64,000 bases of DNA from Acidobacteriota bacterium. GTDB lineage: Bacteria; Acidobacteriota; Vicinamibacteria; Vicinamibacterales; SCN-69-37. Location: positions 62,001-126,000 of the forward strand of contig CANIII010000002.1 of assembly GCA_947467605.1 (NCBI GenBank). The letters run 5' to 3'. Positions 51,198 to 61,858 of the stretch are shown here, in pieces (position 1 is the stretch's first letter; each line of letters begins with the position of its first letter). Below the pieces are notes generated by a model. It saw nothing but the letters and a program-made list of their open reading frames with translations, was not told the origin of the DNA and did not search any database. The position numbers were made by a program, and so were the translations under genes.

Positions 51198-52934
51198 ATG
51201 CTGCGATTTCTCAGCATCCGACACCTTGCTGTCATCGACCAGCTTGAGATCGACCTCGAGCCGGGCCTTACTGTACTGACGGGCGAGACTGGCGCCGGCA
51301 AGTCGATGCTGGTTGAGGCGCTTGATCTGCTCGTGGGCGGCCGCGCCAGCGCCGACCTCGTGCGCACAGGTGAAGACACCGCTACCGTCCAGGCGATATT
51401 CGAAGCCGCCGGGCGCGAGGCCATCGTCCGCCGCGAGGTCTCGGCCCAGGGGCGCAGCCGTGCGTTCATTGACGATGCGCTGGCCACGACGACGGCGCTG
51501 CGGGAGTTCGGCGCGCGGCTTCTTGACCTGCATGGGCAACACGAGCATCAGGCGTTACTCAATCCCGAAGCGCACGGTCCACTACTCGACGAAAATCTCG
51601 GCGCGCCCGAACTCTTGGCCGCAGTCGCTGAGCGCTTCGACGCGTGGCGCGAGGCGCGTGCGGCTCTCGACCGCACACAGCTGAGTGAACGAGAGAAAGC
51701 TGCGCGCATCGAGCTGATCAACTTCCAACTCGGCGAGATCGACAAGGTGGGCCCCAAACCCGGCGAAGACGAGCAGCTGCTCGAAGAGCGGACGATGCTG
51801 GCGAATGCGGATCGGTTGAGCCGGCTGTCGACCGAGGCGTACGCGGCGCTGTATGACGGGGAGCATGCCGCGTTGGCGTCGCTCGCGACCGTGTGGAAGC
51901 GCATTGCGGACCTGGCGGAGATCGACTCGAAGGCACGTGTCTATCTGGATCAACGCGAAGAAGTGAAATCCCGCCTTGAAGACCTTGCGTTTTTTCTGCG
52001 GGGCTACGCCGGCGAGTTGGACGCGTCCCCAGCACGGTTGCAGGACGTCGAAGATCGCCTCGCCTCGCTTGAGCGGCTGAAGCGAAAGCACGGCCCTGCG
52101 CTTGCCGATGTGATCGAGTTCCGGAGTGGTCTCAGGGCTGAACTCGACGCGCTCGGTGCGAGCGAAGAGCAGGCCTCGCAGTTGGCCCGGCGCGCGGCGG
52201 ACGCAGCCGATGCATTTGTCGCCGTGGCACGTCAGCTGTCTGCGACCAGGCGCAACGTGGCAACGGCGTTGAGCAAACAACTTGAAGCGTCGCTCGCGGC
52301 ATTGGCGATGCCGAAGTGTCGCGTCGACATCCGCACCGCGGCGCACGAGCAGGACCAGTCGCGTTGGTCGCGCACAGGTATTGATGTGGTCGAGTTCTAT
52401 CTGTCGCCGAATCCCGGTGAAGAACTGCGACCATTGGCGAAGATCGCGTCAGGCGGCGAATTGTCGCGCGTGATGCTGGCACTACACGGCCTCTCTGCTG
52501 GGGCAAGTGACCAAGAGGGCGGGTCCGTTCGAACGCTGGTCTTTGACGAGGTTGATGCCGGGATCGGCGGAGAAGCCGCTGATGCGGTCGGTGCTGAATT
52601 GCAGAAACTGGCCGCTCGCTGCCAGGTCCTGTGCATCACGCATCTGCCGCAGATCGCCGCGAGGGGTGATGTGCATTTCGTGATCGACAAGCAGGTGAAG
52701 GCAGGCCGGACCATGACGACTGTGGCTCGTCTCGATCAGGGTGGTCGGGAACAGGAGCTGGCGCGGATGATTGCCGGCGCCGCGATCTCGCCAACAGTCG
52801 TGGCCTCGGCACGAGAGATGTTGGCGGGTCGGCAGCGAAGCCCTTCGACTTCGCTCAGGCTGGGCGAACATAAACCAAAAGACGAAAGCGAAAGTCGTTC
52901 GCGAGCGAAAGCGAAGGCTCCGCGTGGCGCGTAA
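51198..52934 (+). CDS. recN: DNA repair protein RecN
   Basis: The 578-residue SMC-like ATPase has Walker A 'LTVLTGETGAGKSMLVEALD' near the N-terminus, a 'LHGQHEHQALLNPEAHG' motif, a central coiled coil (about residues 150-370), and the ABC signature/Walker B region 'KIASGGELSRVMLALHGLSA' and 'VRTLVFDEVDAGIGGEAADA', ending 'ITHLPQIAARGDVHFVIDKQ'. It acts in double-strand-break repair. The last ~35 residues are a low-complexity Ser/Lys/Arg tail partly encoded by a REP-like repeat. No LexA-type box is evident upstream. Confidence 0.95.
   Translation: MLRFLSIRHLAVIDQLEIDLEPGLTVLTGETGAGKSMLVEALDLLVGGRASADLVRTGEDTATVQAIFEAAGREAIVRREVSAQGRSRAFIDDALATTTALREFGARLLDLHGQHEHQALLNPEAHGPLLDENLGAPELLAAVAERFDAWREARAALDRTQLSEREKAARIELINFQLGEIDKVGPKPGEDEQLLEERTMLANADRLSRLSTEAYAALYDGEHAALASLATVWKRIADLAEIDSKARVYLDQREEVKSRLEDLAFFLRGYAGELDASPARLQDVEDRLASLERLKRKHGPALADVIEFRSGLRAELDALGASEEQASQLARRAADAADAFVAVARQLSATRRNVATALSKQLEASLAALAMPKCRVDIRTAAHEQDQSRWSRTGIDVVEFYLSPNPGEELRPLAKIASGGELSRVMLALHGLSAGASDQEGGSVRTLVFDEVDAGIGGEAADAVGAELQKLAARCQVLCITHLPQIAARGDVHFVIDKQVKAGRTMTTVARLDQGGREQELARMIAGAAISPTVVASAREMLAGRQRSPSTSLRLGEHKPKDESESRSRAKAKAPRGA
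52835..52865 (+). repeat. REP-like dispersed repeat inside the 3' end of recN
   Basis: GCGAAG (52835-52840) and CTTCGC (52849-52854) are inverted, as are AGCC (52839-52842) and GGCT (52858-52861). The core CCTTCGACTTCGCTCAGG is a motif I recognise from dispersed bacterial repeats, and its translation (SPSTSLRLG) recurs in unrelated protein tails. Copy number in this genome cannot be seen from the window. Confidence 0.55.
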
Positions 52935-54255
52935 GTTTCTGATCGAGACGTTCGGCTGTCAGATGAATTACCACGACGGCGAACGCATCACGGGTTTGCT
53001 GGAATCCGAAGGATACGAGCCAACGACAGACGAGGCCGCCGCGGAACTCATCGTGATGAACACCTGTAGCGTGCGCGAAAAAGCGGTCGGCAAAGTTCGG
53101 TCGCGAATCGGCGAAATTCTCGACGCCGCCCGCGAACGCGGCGACAAGGAACCAATGGTCGCCGTCACCGGATGCGTCGCCCAACAAGAAGGCCAGAAGC
53201 TTGTGGCCGATGGCGCACCGATTCACGTGGTCGTGGGCACTCAGGCCGTCAAGCAGCTGCCTCGTCTTCTGGACGAAGCGCGAGTCACTCAGAAACCGCG
53301 GGTCGACGTTAACCCGTACGAAGATGTCTCGTTCCCCCTCGGCATGGCGCACGATTCCGATCCGGTGCGCGCCTGGGTCACGATCATCGAAGGCTGCAAT
53401 GAGTTCTGCTCATTCTGCGTGGTCCCGTACACCCGCGGACACGAACGCATGCGACCCGTTCGCGACATCCTCGCGGAAGTGCAGCGAGCCGCCGACTCGG
53501 GGCACATCGAAGTGCAGTTGCTCGGGCAGATCGTGAATCACTACGAAGCACCGGACGAAGACTGCGACTTCGCCGAACTGTTGCATCGGGTGCACGAAGT
53601 CGCCGGAATCCAGCGCATCCGTTTCGCGAGCCCACATCCGCGTCACGTCTCGCAACAACTGATCGGCGTGATCCGCGATCTCCCAAAGGTCGCCAAGCAC
53701 CTGCATCTTCCGGTCCAGTCCGGATCGAACCGGATCCTTACCGCTATGCGCCGGCGCTACACCCGGGAAATCTATCTGGAGCAGATCGCCGCCTTGCGCG
53801 AGTCCATTCCGTCGATCGCCCTTTCGACCGACATGATCGTCGGGTTCCCAGGCGAGACCGCCGAGGACTTCGATCTCTCGATGGATCTTGTGCGCCAGTC
53901 GCAGTATCACGCGATGTACTCGTTCAAATACTCGCCGCGTCCAAACACCCTCGCGGTCAAACGGATGCCAGACGATGTGACGGAGCGGGAGAAGACGAGG
54001 CGCATTGTGGCCATACAGGAATTGCAGGCGCAGATCCAGACCGCGATCTACGAATCCATGGTGGGGCAGATCGAATCGGTCATCGTCGAATCAAAGTCCC
54101 GGCGCAGCGACTCGGATCTCGCCGGCCGCACGTCGGGCAACACCGTCGTGAATTTTGCCGGCGATGCCACACTCGTCGGCCAGATGGCGCTGGTCCGCAT
54201 TACGGCAGCATCGCCGAACAGCCTTCGCGGAGAGTTGGTCACCCATGTTGATTGA
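52924..54255 (+). CDS. miaB: tRNA-2-methylthio-N6-dimethylallyladenosine synthase MiaB
   Basis: The 443-residue radical-SAM methylthiotransferase modifies A37 of UNN-reading tRNAs. N-terminal [4Fe-4S] cysteines lie in 'FLIETFGCQMNYHDGE', 'ELIVMNTCSVREKAVG' and 'VAVTGCVAQQEG'. The radical-SAM CxxxCxxC is in 'IEGCNEFCSFCVVPYTRGHE'. 'HLHLPVQSGSNRILTAMRRR' and a C-terminal TRAM domain follow. The usual GQNVN stretch reads 'LLGQIVNHY'. GTG 52924 is chosen because it directly precedes the conserved start; it overlaps the recN end by 11 bases. Confidence 0.95.
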   Translation: MARKFLIETFGCQMNYHDGERITGLLESEGYEPTTDEAAAELIVMNTCSVREKAVGKVRSRIGEILDAARERGDKEPMVAVTGCVAQQEGQKLVADGAPIHVVVGTQAVKQLPRLLDEARVTQKPRVDVNPYEDVSFPLGMAHDSDPVRAWVTIIEGCNEFCSFCVVPYTRGHERMRPVRDILAEVQRAADSGHIEVQLLGQIVNHYEAPDEDCDFAELLHRVHEVAGIQRIRFASPHPRHVSQQLIGVIRDLPKVAKHLHLPVQSGSNRILTAMRRRYTREIYLEQIAALRESIPSIALSTDMIVGFPGETAEDFDLSMDLVRQSQYHAMYSFKYSPRPNTLAVKRMPDDVTEREKTRRIVAIQELQAQIQTAIYESMVGQIESVIVESKSRRSDSDLAGRTSGNTVVNFAGDATLVGQMALVRITAASPNSLRGELVTHVD

Positions 54256-54727
54256 GATGGCAATTAAGGGCCTGATGATGGACCCGATCACGAACCTGCC
54301 GATCGTGATCCTGAAAGATCCTGACGGCCAGCGCGTGCTGCCGATCTGGGTCGGTGCGGTTGAAGCGAACGCCGTCGCGCTGCAGATCGAAAACGTCGCG
54401 CCGCCGCGGCCGCTGACGCACGATCTTGTGCGCAGCATCCTGCTGGAACTTGGCGCCGTCCTCACACGCGTCGTGATTCACGACCTCCGCGAGAGCACCT
54501 TCTTCGCCTATCTGGAATTGCAGCAGGGGAGCGACGTCACGCTGGTGGATGTGCGTCCGAGCGACGCGCTGGCATTGGCGCTCCGAGCCAAAGCACCGGT
54601 GTTTGTGCATCCCCGCGTGCTCGATCGGGCATCGTCCAACGACGTTTCATCTGAAGATGCCGACCAGGATCGCCTCCAGCGGTGGCTCGAAAGCCTCGAT
54701 CCGGACGACCTTGGCTACAAGATGTAG
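54245..54727 (+). CDS. Bifunctional nuclease family protein (DUF151)
   Basis: The 160-residue protein has the DUF151/BFN pattern: 'MAIKGLMMDPITNLPIVIL', 'VLPIWVGAVEANAVALQIEN', 'RPLTHDLVRSILLELGAVLT' and 'DVRPSDALALALRAKAPVFV'. Plant homologues have RNase and DNase activity; bacterial members are mostly uncharacterised. It overlaps miaB by 11 bases, so it is likely coupled to tRNA modification. Confidence 0.9.
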   Translation: MLIEMAIKGLMMDPITNLPIVILKDPDGQRVLPIWVGAVEANAVALQIENVAPPRPLTHDLVRSILLELGAVLTRVVIHDLRESTFFAYLELQQGSDVTLVDVRPSDALALALRAKAPVFVHPRVLDRASSNDVSSEDADQDRLQRWLESLDPDDLGYKM

Positions 54728-54756
54728 CTCGGATGGGCCCCAAATCCGGGGTTTTC

Positions 54757-54786
54757 TTGACAACCTGCAGGACCGGTCCCTAGAAT
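54757..54786 (+). promoter_or_regulatory. Strong promoter for parAB
   Basis: TTGACA (54757-54762) is a perfect -35. TAGAAT (54781-54786), five of six matches to TATAAT, follows after 18 bases. Transcription would start about 9 bases before the parA GTG. This is the best -35/-10 pair I see in the window. Confidence 0.75.
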
Positions 54787-54801
54787 GCCTGCAAGGCTGA
54801 C

Positions 54802-55549
<748 letters not shown>

Positions 55550-55557
<8 letters not shown>

Positions 55558-56383
55558 ACGCGGATTGCCCACCACTTTGAAGATGCGCCACGACGCCCAT
55601 TACGTCGACGCACTCACCACGTTGCCCGGCGCGCCACTCGGCCGGATGGTGCCGATTGAGCAGGTCGATCCGAACCCGGATCAGCCGCGACAGGTCATGG
55701 GCGACCTGTCAGAACTCATGGCCTCGATTTCCGAAAAAGGCGTCATCGAACCGCTCATCGTCAGACAGCGCGGATCCCGTTATCAGATCGTGGCCGGCGA
55801 GCGCCGTTACCAGGCGTCGGTTCGAGTCGGCATGCGTGAAGTGCCAGTCGTGATCCGTGAAGTCGACGACAACGAGATCATCGAAGTTGCCCTCGTCGAG
55901 AACATTCAGCGCAAGGACCTCAGCCCGTTTGAGGAGGCGGAAGCGCTTCAGACCTTGGCCGACCGGTGCGGATATACCCACGAAGACATGGCCCGGCGGC
56001 TCGGAAAGTCGCGAACAAGCATCACAGAATCTCTCGCGGTCGCCGGCATGCCAAAAGAGGTTCGCGACCTTTGTCGGCTGGCCGACATTTCTTCTAAGTC
56101 GTTGCTTCTGCAGATAGTTAGGCAAAACAATACTCAGAAAATGATCGACTTTATCGAGCAGCTCACACGGGACGGCGCAACCCATCCGGTGACGCGTGAA
56201 AAGGCTCGTCGTGTCGCGTCTGGACCCAAGCCAGGTCGCCCGCGTGCATTTGTTTTTCAGTATCGTCCGCCAACAAAGACATTCCAGCTGAACCTCAAAT
56301 TCAAGCGATCAGAGGTTGAGAAGTCGGAAGTGATCGAGGCGCTCGAAGGCATCATCGCAGAGCTGAGATCCGCCAAGGACTAG
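55550..56383 (+). CDS. parB: ParB/Spo0J-family partition protein with a non-standard N-terminus
   Basis: The 277-residue protein has the CTPase-type ParB N-domain ('IEQVDPNPDQPRQVMGDLSE', 'IVAGERRYQASVRVGMREVP', 'EVALVENIQRKDLSPFEEAE') and a helix-turn-helix ('HEDMARRLGKSRTSITESLA'). The N-terminus 'KRGLPTTLKMRHDAHYVDAL' lacks the LGRGLxALL-type ParA-stimulating motif typical of chromosomal ParB, and the C-terminal dimer domain is short. No parS-like 16-mer (TGTTTCAC-GTGAAACA) is visible nearby. It ends 36 bases before the dif-like site. Confidence 0.92.
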
Positions 56384-56419
56384 CCGAGCGCGGCCTAAGT
56401 CGGTCCATCGCAACCGTTT

Positions 56420-56447
56420 AGTTAACATAACATATATTATCAGACGT
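56420..56447. other. Candidate dif site (XerCD chromosome-dimer-resolution site)
   Basis: A 28-bp AT-rich sequence in the parB-lptFG gap has 11-6-11 architecture: AGTTAACATAA (56420-56430), spacer CATATA (56431-56436), TTATCAGACGT (56437-56447). The inner ends TAA/TTA are mirror images, as in dif. By my comparison to remembered sequences it matches B. subtilis dif (read on the complementary strand) at about 22 of 28 positions and E. coli dif at about 19 of 28. The left arm matches each at 10 of 11. A promoter function for the same AT-rich stretch cannot be excluded. Confidence 0.7.
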
Positions 56448-56532
56448 TATTGTTCTGCGGTTTGGAATCCCCCTGTGGATGAAATGTGCGGTCGACAAGG
56501 CCGATCTGCTATCGTGGGCGTCAGCCTCTCCG

Positions 56533-58851
56533 ATGCGCACGCTTGACCGTTATGTAATCCGCGAAACCATCACGCCGTTCCTGTTGGCGCTGGCGGTGCT
56601 GACATTCCTGTTCGCTGTCCAGCCGATGATGTTGCAAGCTCAGGTCCTCCTGACCAAGGGCGCGCCGGTTGGGACGGTCTTCTACCTCTTAATCAACCTG
56701 CTGCCGCAAGCCCTCGGCGTGACCTTGCCGATGGCGTTTCTGATCGGCATTCTGATCAGCCTCGGCCGCCTGTCGTCAGACCGCGAAACCGTGGCCCTGT
56801 TGGCCTGCGGCGTGAGCTTGTGGCGGATGCTCAGACCCGCGCTGATCATGTCCGTGGTCGTCGGCGGCCTCACGCTCTACGTGATGATCGAAGCGATCCC
56901 GGCCGGCAACAAGACCTTCATTAAGATCGTCGGGACGCTCCTTCAACAGAAATCCGCGCAAGAGATTAAGCCTGGTGTGTTTTACGAAGGGTTCCCAGGC
57001 AAGGTCCTGTACGTGTCATCGGTCAGAACGGACGGCACCTGGGAACGCGTGATGCTCGCGACCGCCCACGACAAGGGACTGGCGTCGGTGGTCACGGCGG
57101 AACAAGGGCGGCTGATCCTCGACCAAGCGAGCTACCGCGTGGAGATTCAGCTCACCGGCGTCAGCAAGCGAATGCCAGGATCGGAGCCCGGCACGTACGA
57201 TCGCGTGGACCCGGGGCCACTCAGCGAAGACCGCCTGTGGATCAACCCGCAGGATGTGTATCCCAAATTCGACATCATCCCGAACATCCCGGAGATGACC
57301 ATCGCCGAGCTTCGGGTCGAAGAAGCGCAAAACATCGCCCAAGGCGTGTCGCCGCATCCCGCGATCATCGCCATTCAGCAGAAGTTCTCGTTCCCGGTCG
57401 CGTGCCTCGTGATGGGCCTGCTCGGCGTCGCTGTCGGCGTCCACACGCGCAAGGACGGCAAATTCGCGAGCTTTGCCCTCGGCTTGGCGCTGATCTTTGT
57501 CTATTACGGCCTGATGCAGATTTTCTGGTCGATGGCCAAGGCCCAGACGTTCTCGGCCCTCTGGTGTCGCTGGGTGCCGAACCTGGTTCTGGGGCCCGCC
57601 GCGCTGATCATTATTTGGTGGCGATCGCGGAATGCCGAGCGGTCGATTGCCTTGCGGCTCCCGCCGTTCATGGCCAAGTGGTTCGCGCCGGCCACGCCCG
57701 CCGATGGCCCAAGTGGAGCCGGCGCCAAGCGACCGGTCCTCGTGATTCGGATGCCGGAGCTTGGCCTCCCTCGTCCCAAACTGATCGATTTGTACGTGAT
57801 GCGCCAGTACCTGAACGTCATCTGGCTCGCATTCATCGGCCTGCTGGGACTCTTTTACATCGGGACCATCGTCGACTTGTCGGACAAGCTGTTCAAGGAA
57901 ACGGTGTCGACCGGGATGTTGTTCGACTACCTGTGGTACTCGACGCCGCAGTTTGTCTACTACATCATTCCGATCGCGATCCTCGTCGCCGTGCTCGTCA
58001 CCATCGGCGCGCTCAGCAAGTCCAGCGAACTCACCGTGTTGCGCGCGTGCGGCGTGAGCCTCTACCGGCTCGCGATGCCGCTGCTGATGTTTGCCACGGT
58101 GTGGAGTGGCGTGTTGTTCGTCCTCGATGAAGACGTCCTGGTCGCGGCCAACAAGGAACGAATGGCCATCGACAACGTCATTCGCGGCAAGCCGGCAAAC
58201 GTCGTGGACCTGACCAGCCGCCATTGGCTCGTGGGAACGGACGATCGCGTGTACTACTACAGCGCGTACGACATGAAGGCTCGCGCCTTCATCGGTCTGT
58301 CGATCTACGAGATTGCGCGCGAACCGTATCGGGTGTCGCGGCACACGTTCGTGGAACGGGCCCGCGCGACAAGGGCAGGATGGTCCGGTGGTCCAGGCTG
58401 GACGCAGTCGTTCCCGGAAGGTGGCGGATCCCCTCGTCAGGAATTCCGCGCGCGACCGCTGAAGCTCGATCCCGCGAAGTATTTCGAAACCGAGCAGGTG
58501 GACGGCCAGTCGATGACGCTCGGGCAGCTACAGAAGTATGTGGCGCAGCTGAAATCGAATGGCCTCAGCTCCGGCAACTACGAGGTCGACCTGCAGCGAA
58601 AGATTGCCTTTCCGCTGATGACGATCGTGATGACGCTGATCGCACTCCCCTTCGGCGTGACGACAGGCAAACGCGGTGCGCTGTACGGCATCGGCCTCGC
58701 GATCGCGCTGGCCTTTGCGTATCAGATTGCGTTTACGGCGTTTGGCTTCCTCGGCAGTGCCGAACTATTGCCCGCGACCCTGGCGGCCTGGTCGCCCAAC
58801 CTGCTGTTCCTGGCCGGGGCGCTGTACGGGCTGTTCGCGGTTCGGACCTGA
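56533..58851 (+). CDS. LptF-LptG fusion: LPS export permease in a single chain
   Basis: The 772-residue protein contains two complete YjgP/YjgQ-type permeases. Residues about 1-365 form an LptF-like half: 'LDRYVIRETITPFLLALAVL', 'PMAFLIGILISLGRLSSDRE', a periplasmic jelly-roll, then 'RKDGKFASFALGLALIFVYY'. A linker (about 366-415) is rich in Pro/Ala/Gly. Residues about 416-772 form an LptG-like half: 'KLIDLYVMRQYLNVIWLAFI', 'IPIAILVAVLVTIGALSKSS', 'QRKIAFPLMTIVMTLIALPF'. In most bacteria these are separate genes of about 360 residues each. With LptB encoded at 38646 it would form LptB2FG. ATG 56533 starts the conserved LptF segment; ATG 56479 is an in-frame alternative. Confidence 0.9.
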   Translation: MRTLDRYVIRETITPFLLALAVLTFLFAVQPMMLQAQVLLTKGAPVGTVFYLLINLLPQALGVTLPMAFLIGILISLGRLSSDRETVALLACGVSLWRMLRPALIMSVVVGGLTLYVMIEAIPAGNKTFIKIVGTLLQQKSAQEIKPGVFYEGFPGKVLYVSSVRTDGTWERVMLATAHDKGLASVVTAEQGRLILDQASYRVEIQLTGVSKRMPGSEPGTYDRVDPGPLSEDRLWINPQDVYPKFDIIPNIPEMTIAELRVEEAQNIAQGVSPHPAIIAIQQKFSFPVACLVMGLLGVAVGVHTRKDGKFASFALGLALIFVYYGLMQIFWSMAKAQTFSALWCRWVPNLVLGPAALIIIWWRSRNAERSIALRLPPFMAKWFAPATPADGPSGAGAKRPVLVIRMPELGLPRPKLIDLYVMRQYLNVIWLAFIGLLGLFYIGTIVDLSDKLFKETVSTGMLFDYLWYSTPQFVYYIIPIAILVAVLVTIGALSKSSELTVLRACGVSLYRLAMPLLMFATVWSGVLFVLDEDVLVAANKERMAIDNVIRGKPANVVDLTSRHWLVGTDDRVYYYSAYDMKARAFIGLSIYEIAREPYRVSRHTFVERARATRAGWSGGPGWTQSFPEGGGSPRQEFRARPLKLDPAKYFETEQVDGQSMTLGQLQKYVAQLKSNGLSSGNYEVDLQRKIAFPLMTIVMTLIALPFGVTTGKRGALYGIGLAIALAFAYQIAFTAFGFLGSAELLPATLAAWSPNLLFLAGALYGLFAVRT

Positions 58852-60603
58852 AAACGTCGACTCTCCGCTGCGCCGCAGTCGCACATCAGACATCGTGATC
58901 CCGCCGGTCGAACCCGGCGCCGCGTTGAGGGTGTCAACCACGAACAGGATCGCCTTCACGCGTGCGGCGACTGGCCGTCGCGCAGCACTGAATCCCTGCG
59001 GCGACAGGTCGGACATGCGCACGGTGATCAATCGCGGTGTGGTGTCCAGATAGATGGATCGCGCCCAGCGCTCGTCCCGACCGCTCGGCATCCGAAACTG
59101 CACCGACACTCGCATCGGCGACGCCGCGCTGGCCATGAACTCGACACGGTCATACGCGTCGCCATCTTCCCGAATCGGATGCACCAGCGCCGCGAACTCG
59201 CTGCCGGGCTGCGCCGTCCCGACGTTGTAGCGAAACGCCATCCCGGGTGACAGTTCGGTGACCGTGCCGGTCGAACTCGGGCCATGCTCGATCGCCCAGT
59301 GTGCATCAAAGGGCAGCGCCAGGAGTGCCGCATCTGTTCCAGCGGGTAGCGCCGGTCGAGGTGCGTCAGGCCGCGGAGATCCTGGGGGCGTCGCCGCGGT
59401 CGGTCCGGTTGACGGGCCATCCACATAAATCGGGTTCGTCACAATCCACGGGATGCGATGCTTCCCGAGCCAAATCTCCAGTCGGTACGCGCCTGCCTCA
59501 GCCGCGCCAGCCAAGGATGCGTGTCCCATGCCTTCGGCCACCGACCGCTCGTTGTGCATGATCACGACGCGCGCTCCGGCCGCGGCGGGAATCGAGGCCT
59601 CGATGTGCACAGGCCCAGTCGCGCCACTGAGCCGCTCACCGATCGACACTTCCTGTGTGTCATCACGGGCGACGAATCGGGGGAAGGCGCCATCGGCAAC
59701 GCCGGTCACGACCGTGTACGCGTGGCCTCGGCGCAGCGCCAGCAGCAGAGCGGCTGCATCAGATGCCGCGTCACCGGAGAATGGCGCGTCGAGGATCACC
59801 GCCTGTGCGAAGCTCTGAAAAGTCGTGCGGTACAAGCCGGCGACCAGGCCATGCGCATCGACTGCGCTCAGCCCAACCATCGTTCGGCGACGAATCAAGC
59901 CATCCCACCGGCGCATGGTGGCCGTGGGCCGATTGAGCAACGTCGCAAAGGACTCCGCGGGCCTCACGGGCATATGCAGGACCGCGTTGATGAGCATCGC
60001 GGGATTCTCTTCGCGCCATTCGCTGTCGGCGTTGAGCCACTCGAGGCCATCGGCGCCAGAGAGATCCGTGCCGGCAGGCCCGCCCTGTCGGCCCTGGAGT
60101 TGCACGCCGAACGGGGTGTTGCCGTTCACCCCAGCCGGCCGCCACTTCAGATCCGCGCGCTGCGAATCCGGATGCGCGACAATCGCAAACCCGCCGAGGC
60201 GATGAATATCGTCGATGACATCGCGCGCTTCCCCGCCAAGCCGGTACGGCGCGGCCCCCGGTATGCCCAGCGCGACGACGTGGCCTTCGACGGTGCTGAT
60301 TTCTGCCGCATCGATCATCAGTACGCCAGCGACGTACCGCGGTGCATCAGGCACGCGCGTGCCGTCACCGTGGTCCGTGAGAATCGCAAACCGTGCGCCG
60401 GCTTGTGCCGCTGATGCCGCGACATCCTCGGGTGTGCCCGCGCCATCAGAGCGAGTGGTGTGAATGTGGTACGCGCCGAGGACCACGTTCGGTGGCAACG
60501 GCGTGGCCATGCGAATGTGCGCTGGCGGCAGCGTGACGAGGGTGTACGTGACAACGGCGGCCGCAAGGGCCGCCGTTGTTTGAATCACACGTCGCATCAG
60601 CAT
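58765..60603 (-). CDS. Secreted PHP-domain metallohydrolase (CehA/McbA-like)
   Basis: The 612-residue product has an N-terminal signal or anchor ('VIQTTAALAAAVVTYTLVTL') and a PHP domain with metal ligands in 'LGAYHIHTTRSDGAGTPEDV', 'ARFAILTDHGDGTRVP', 'AAEISTVEGHVVALGIPG' and 'GGFAIVAHPDSQRADLK'. A C-terminal beta-sandwich region follows. Such exported PHP proteins include phosphoesterase-like CehA; the substrate is unknown. The last 87 bases run antisense into the lptFG 3' end, and the corresponding residues are low-complexity Arg/Gln/Gly, suggesting a recently extended tail. Confidence 0.85.
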   Translation of the reverse strand: MLMRRVIQTTAALAAAVVTYTLVTLPPAHIRMATPLPPNVVLGAYHIHTTRSDGAGTPEDVAASAAQAGARFAILTDHGDGTRVPDAPRYVAGVLMIDAAEISTVEGHVVALGIPGAAPYRLGGEARDVIDDIHRLGGFAIVAHPDSQRADLKWRPAGVNGNTPFGVQLQGRQGGPAGTDLSGADGLEWLNADSEWREENPAMLINAVLHMPVRPAESFATLLNRPTATMRRWDGLIRRRTMVGLSAVDAHGLVAGLYRTTFQSFAQAVILDAPFSGDAASDAAALLLALRRGHAYTVVTGVADGAFPRFVARDDTQEVSIGERLSGATGPVHIEASIPAAAGARVVIMHNERSVAEGMGHASLAGAAEAGAYRLEIWLGKHRIPWIVTNPIYVDGPSTGPTAATPPGSPRPDAPRPALPAGTDAALLALPFDAHWAIEHGPSSTGTVTELSPGMAFRYNVGTAQPGSEFAALVHPIREDGDAYDRVEFMASAASPMRVSVQFRMPSGRDERWARSIYLDTTPRLITVRMSDLSPQGFSAARRPVAARVKAILFVVDTLNAAPGSTGGITMSDVRLRRSGESTFSGPNREQPVQRPGQEQQVGRPGRQGRGQ

Positions 60604-60630
60604 GCTGGTCTCGCTGGTGCGACGATCGTG

Positions 60631-61782
<1,152 letters not shown>

Positions 61783-61858
61783 TGAGCAGTTCTCCCTTGC
61801 GGCCACGTCCATGGAAATCCATCGAAACGTTCCCGCTAAACCACTAACGGTACCACGA

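Noticed and set aside
56422-56451. The AT-rich parB-lptFG island as a simple -35/-10 promoter
   Set aside because: TTAACA-18-GTTATT can be read, but the match to the dif 11-6-11 structure explains the sequence better; a promoter role in addition is not excluded.
61783-61858. SAM riboswitch upstream of metK
   Set aside because: The 76-base gap is short and shows none of the expected paired elements.
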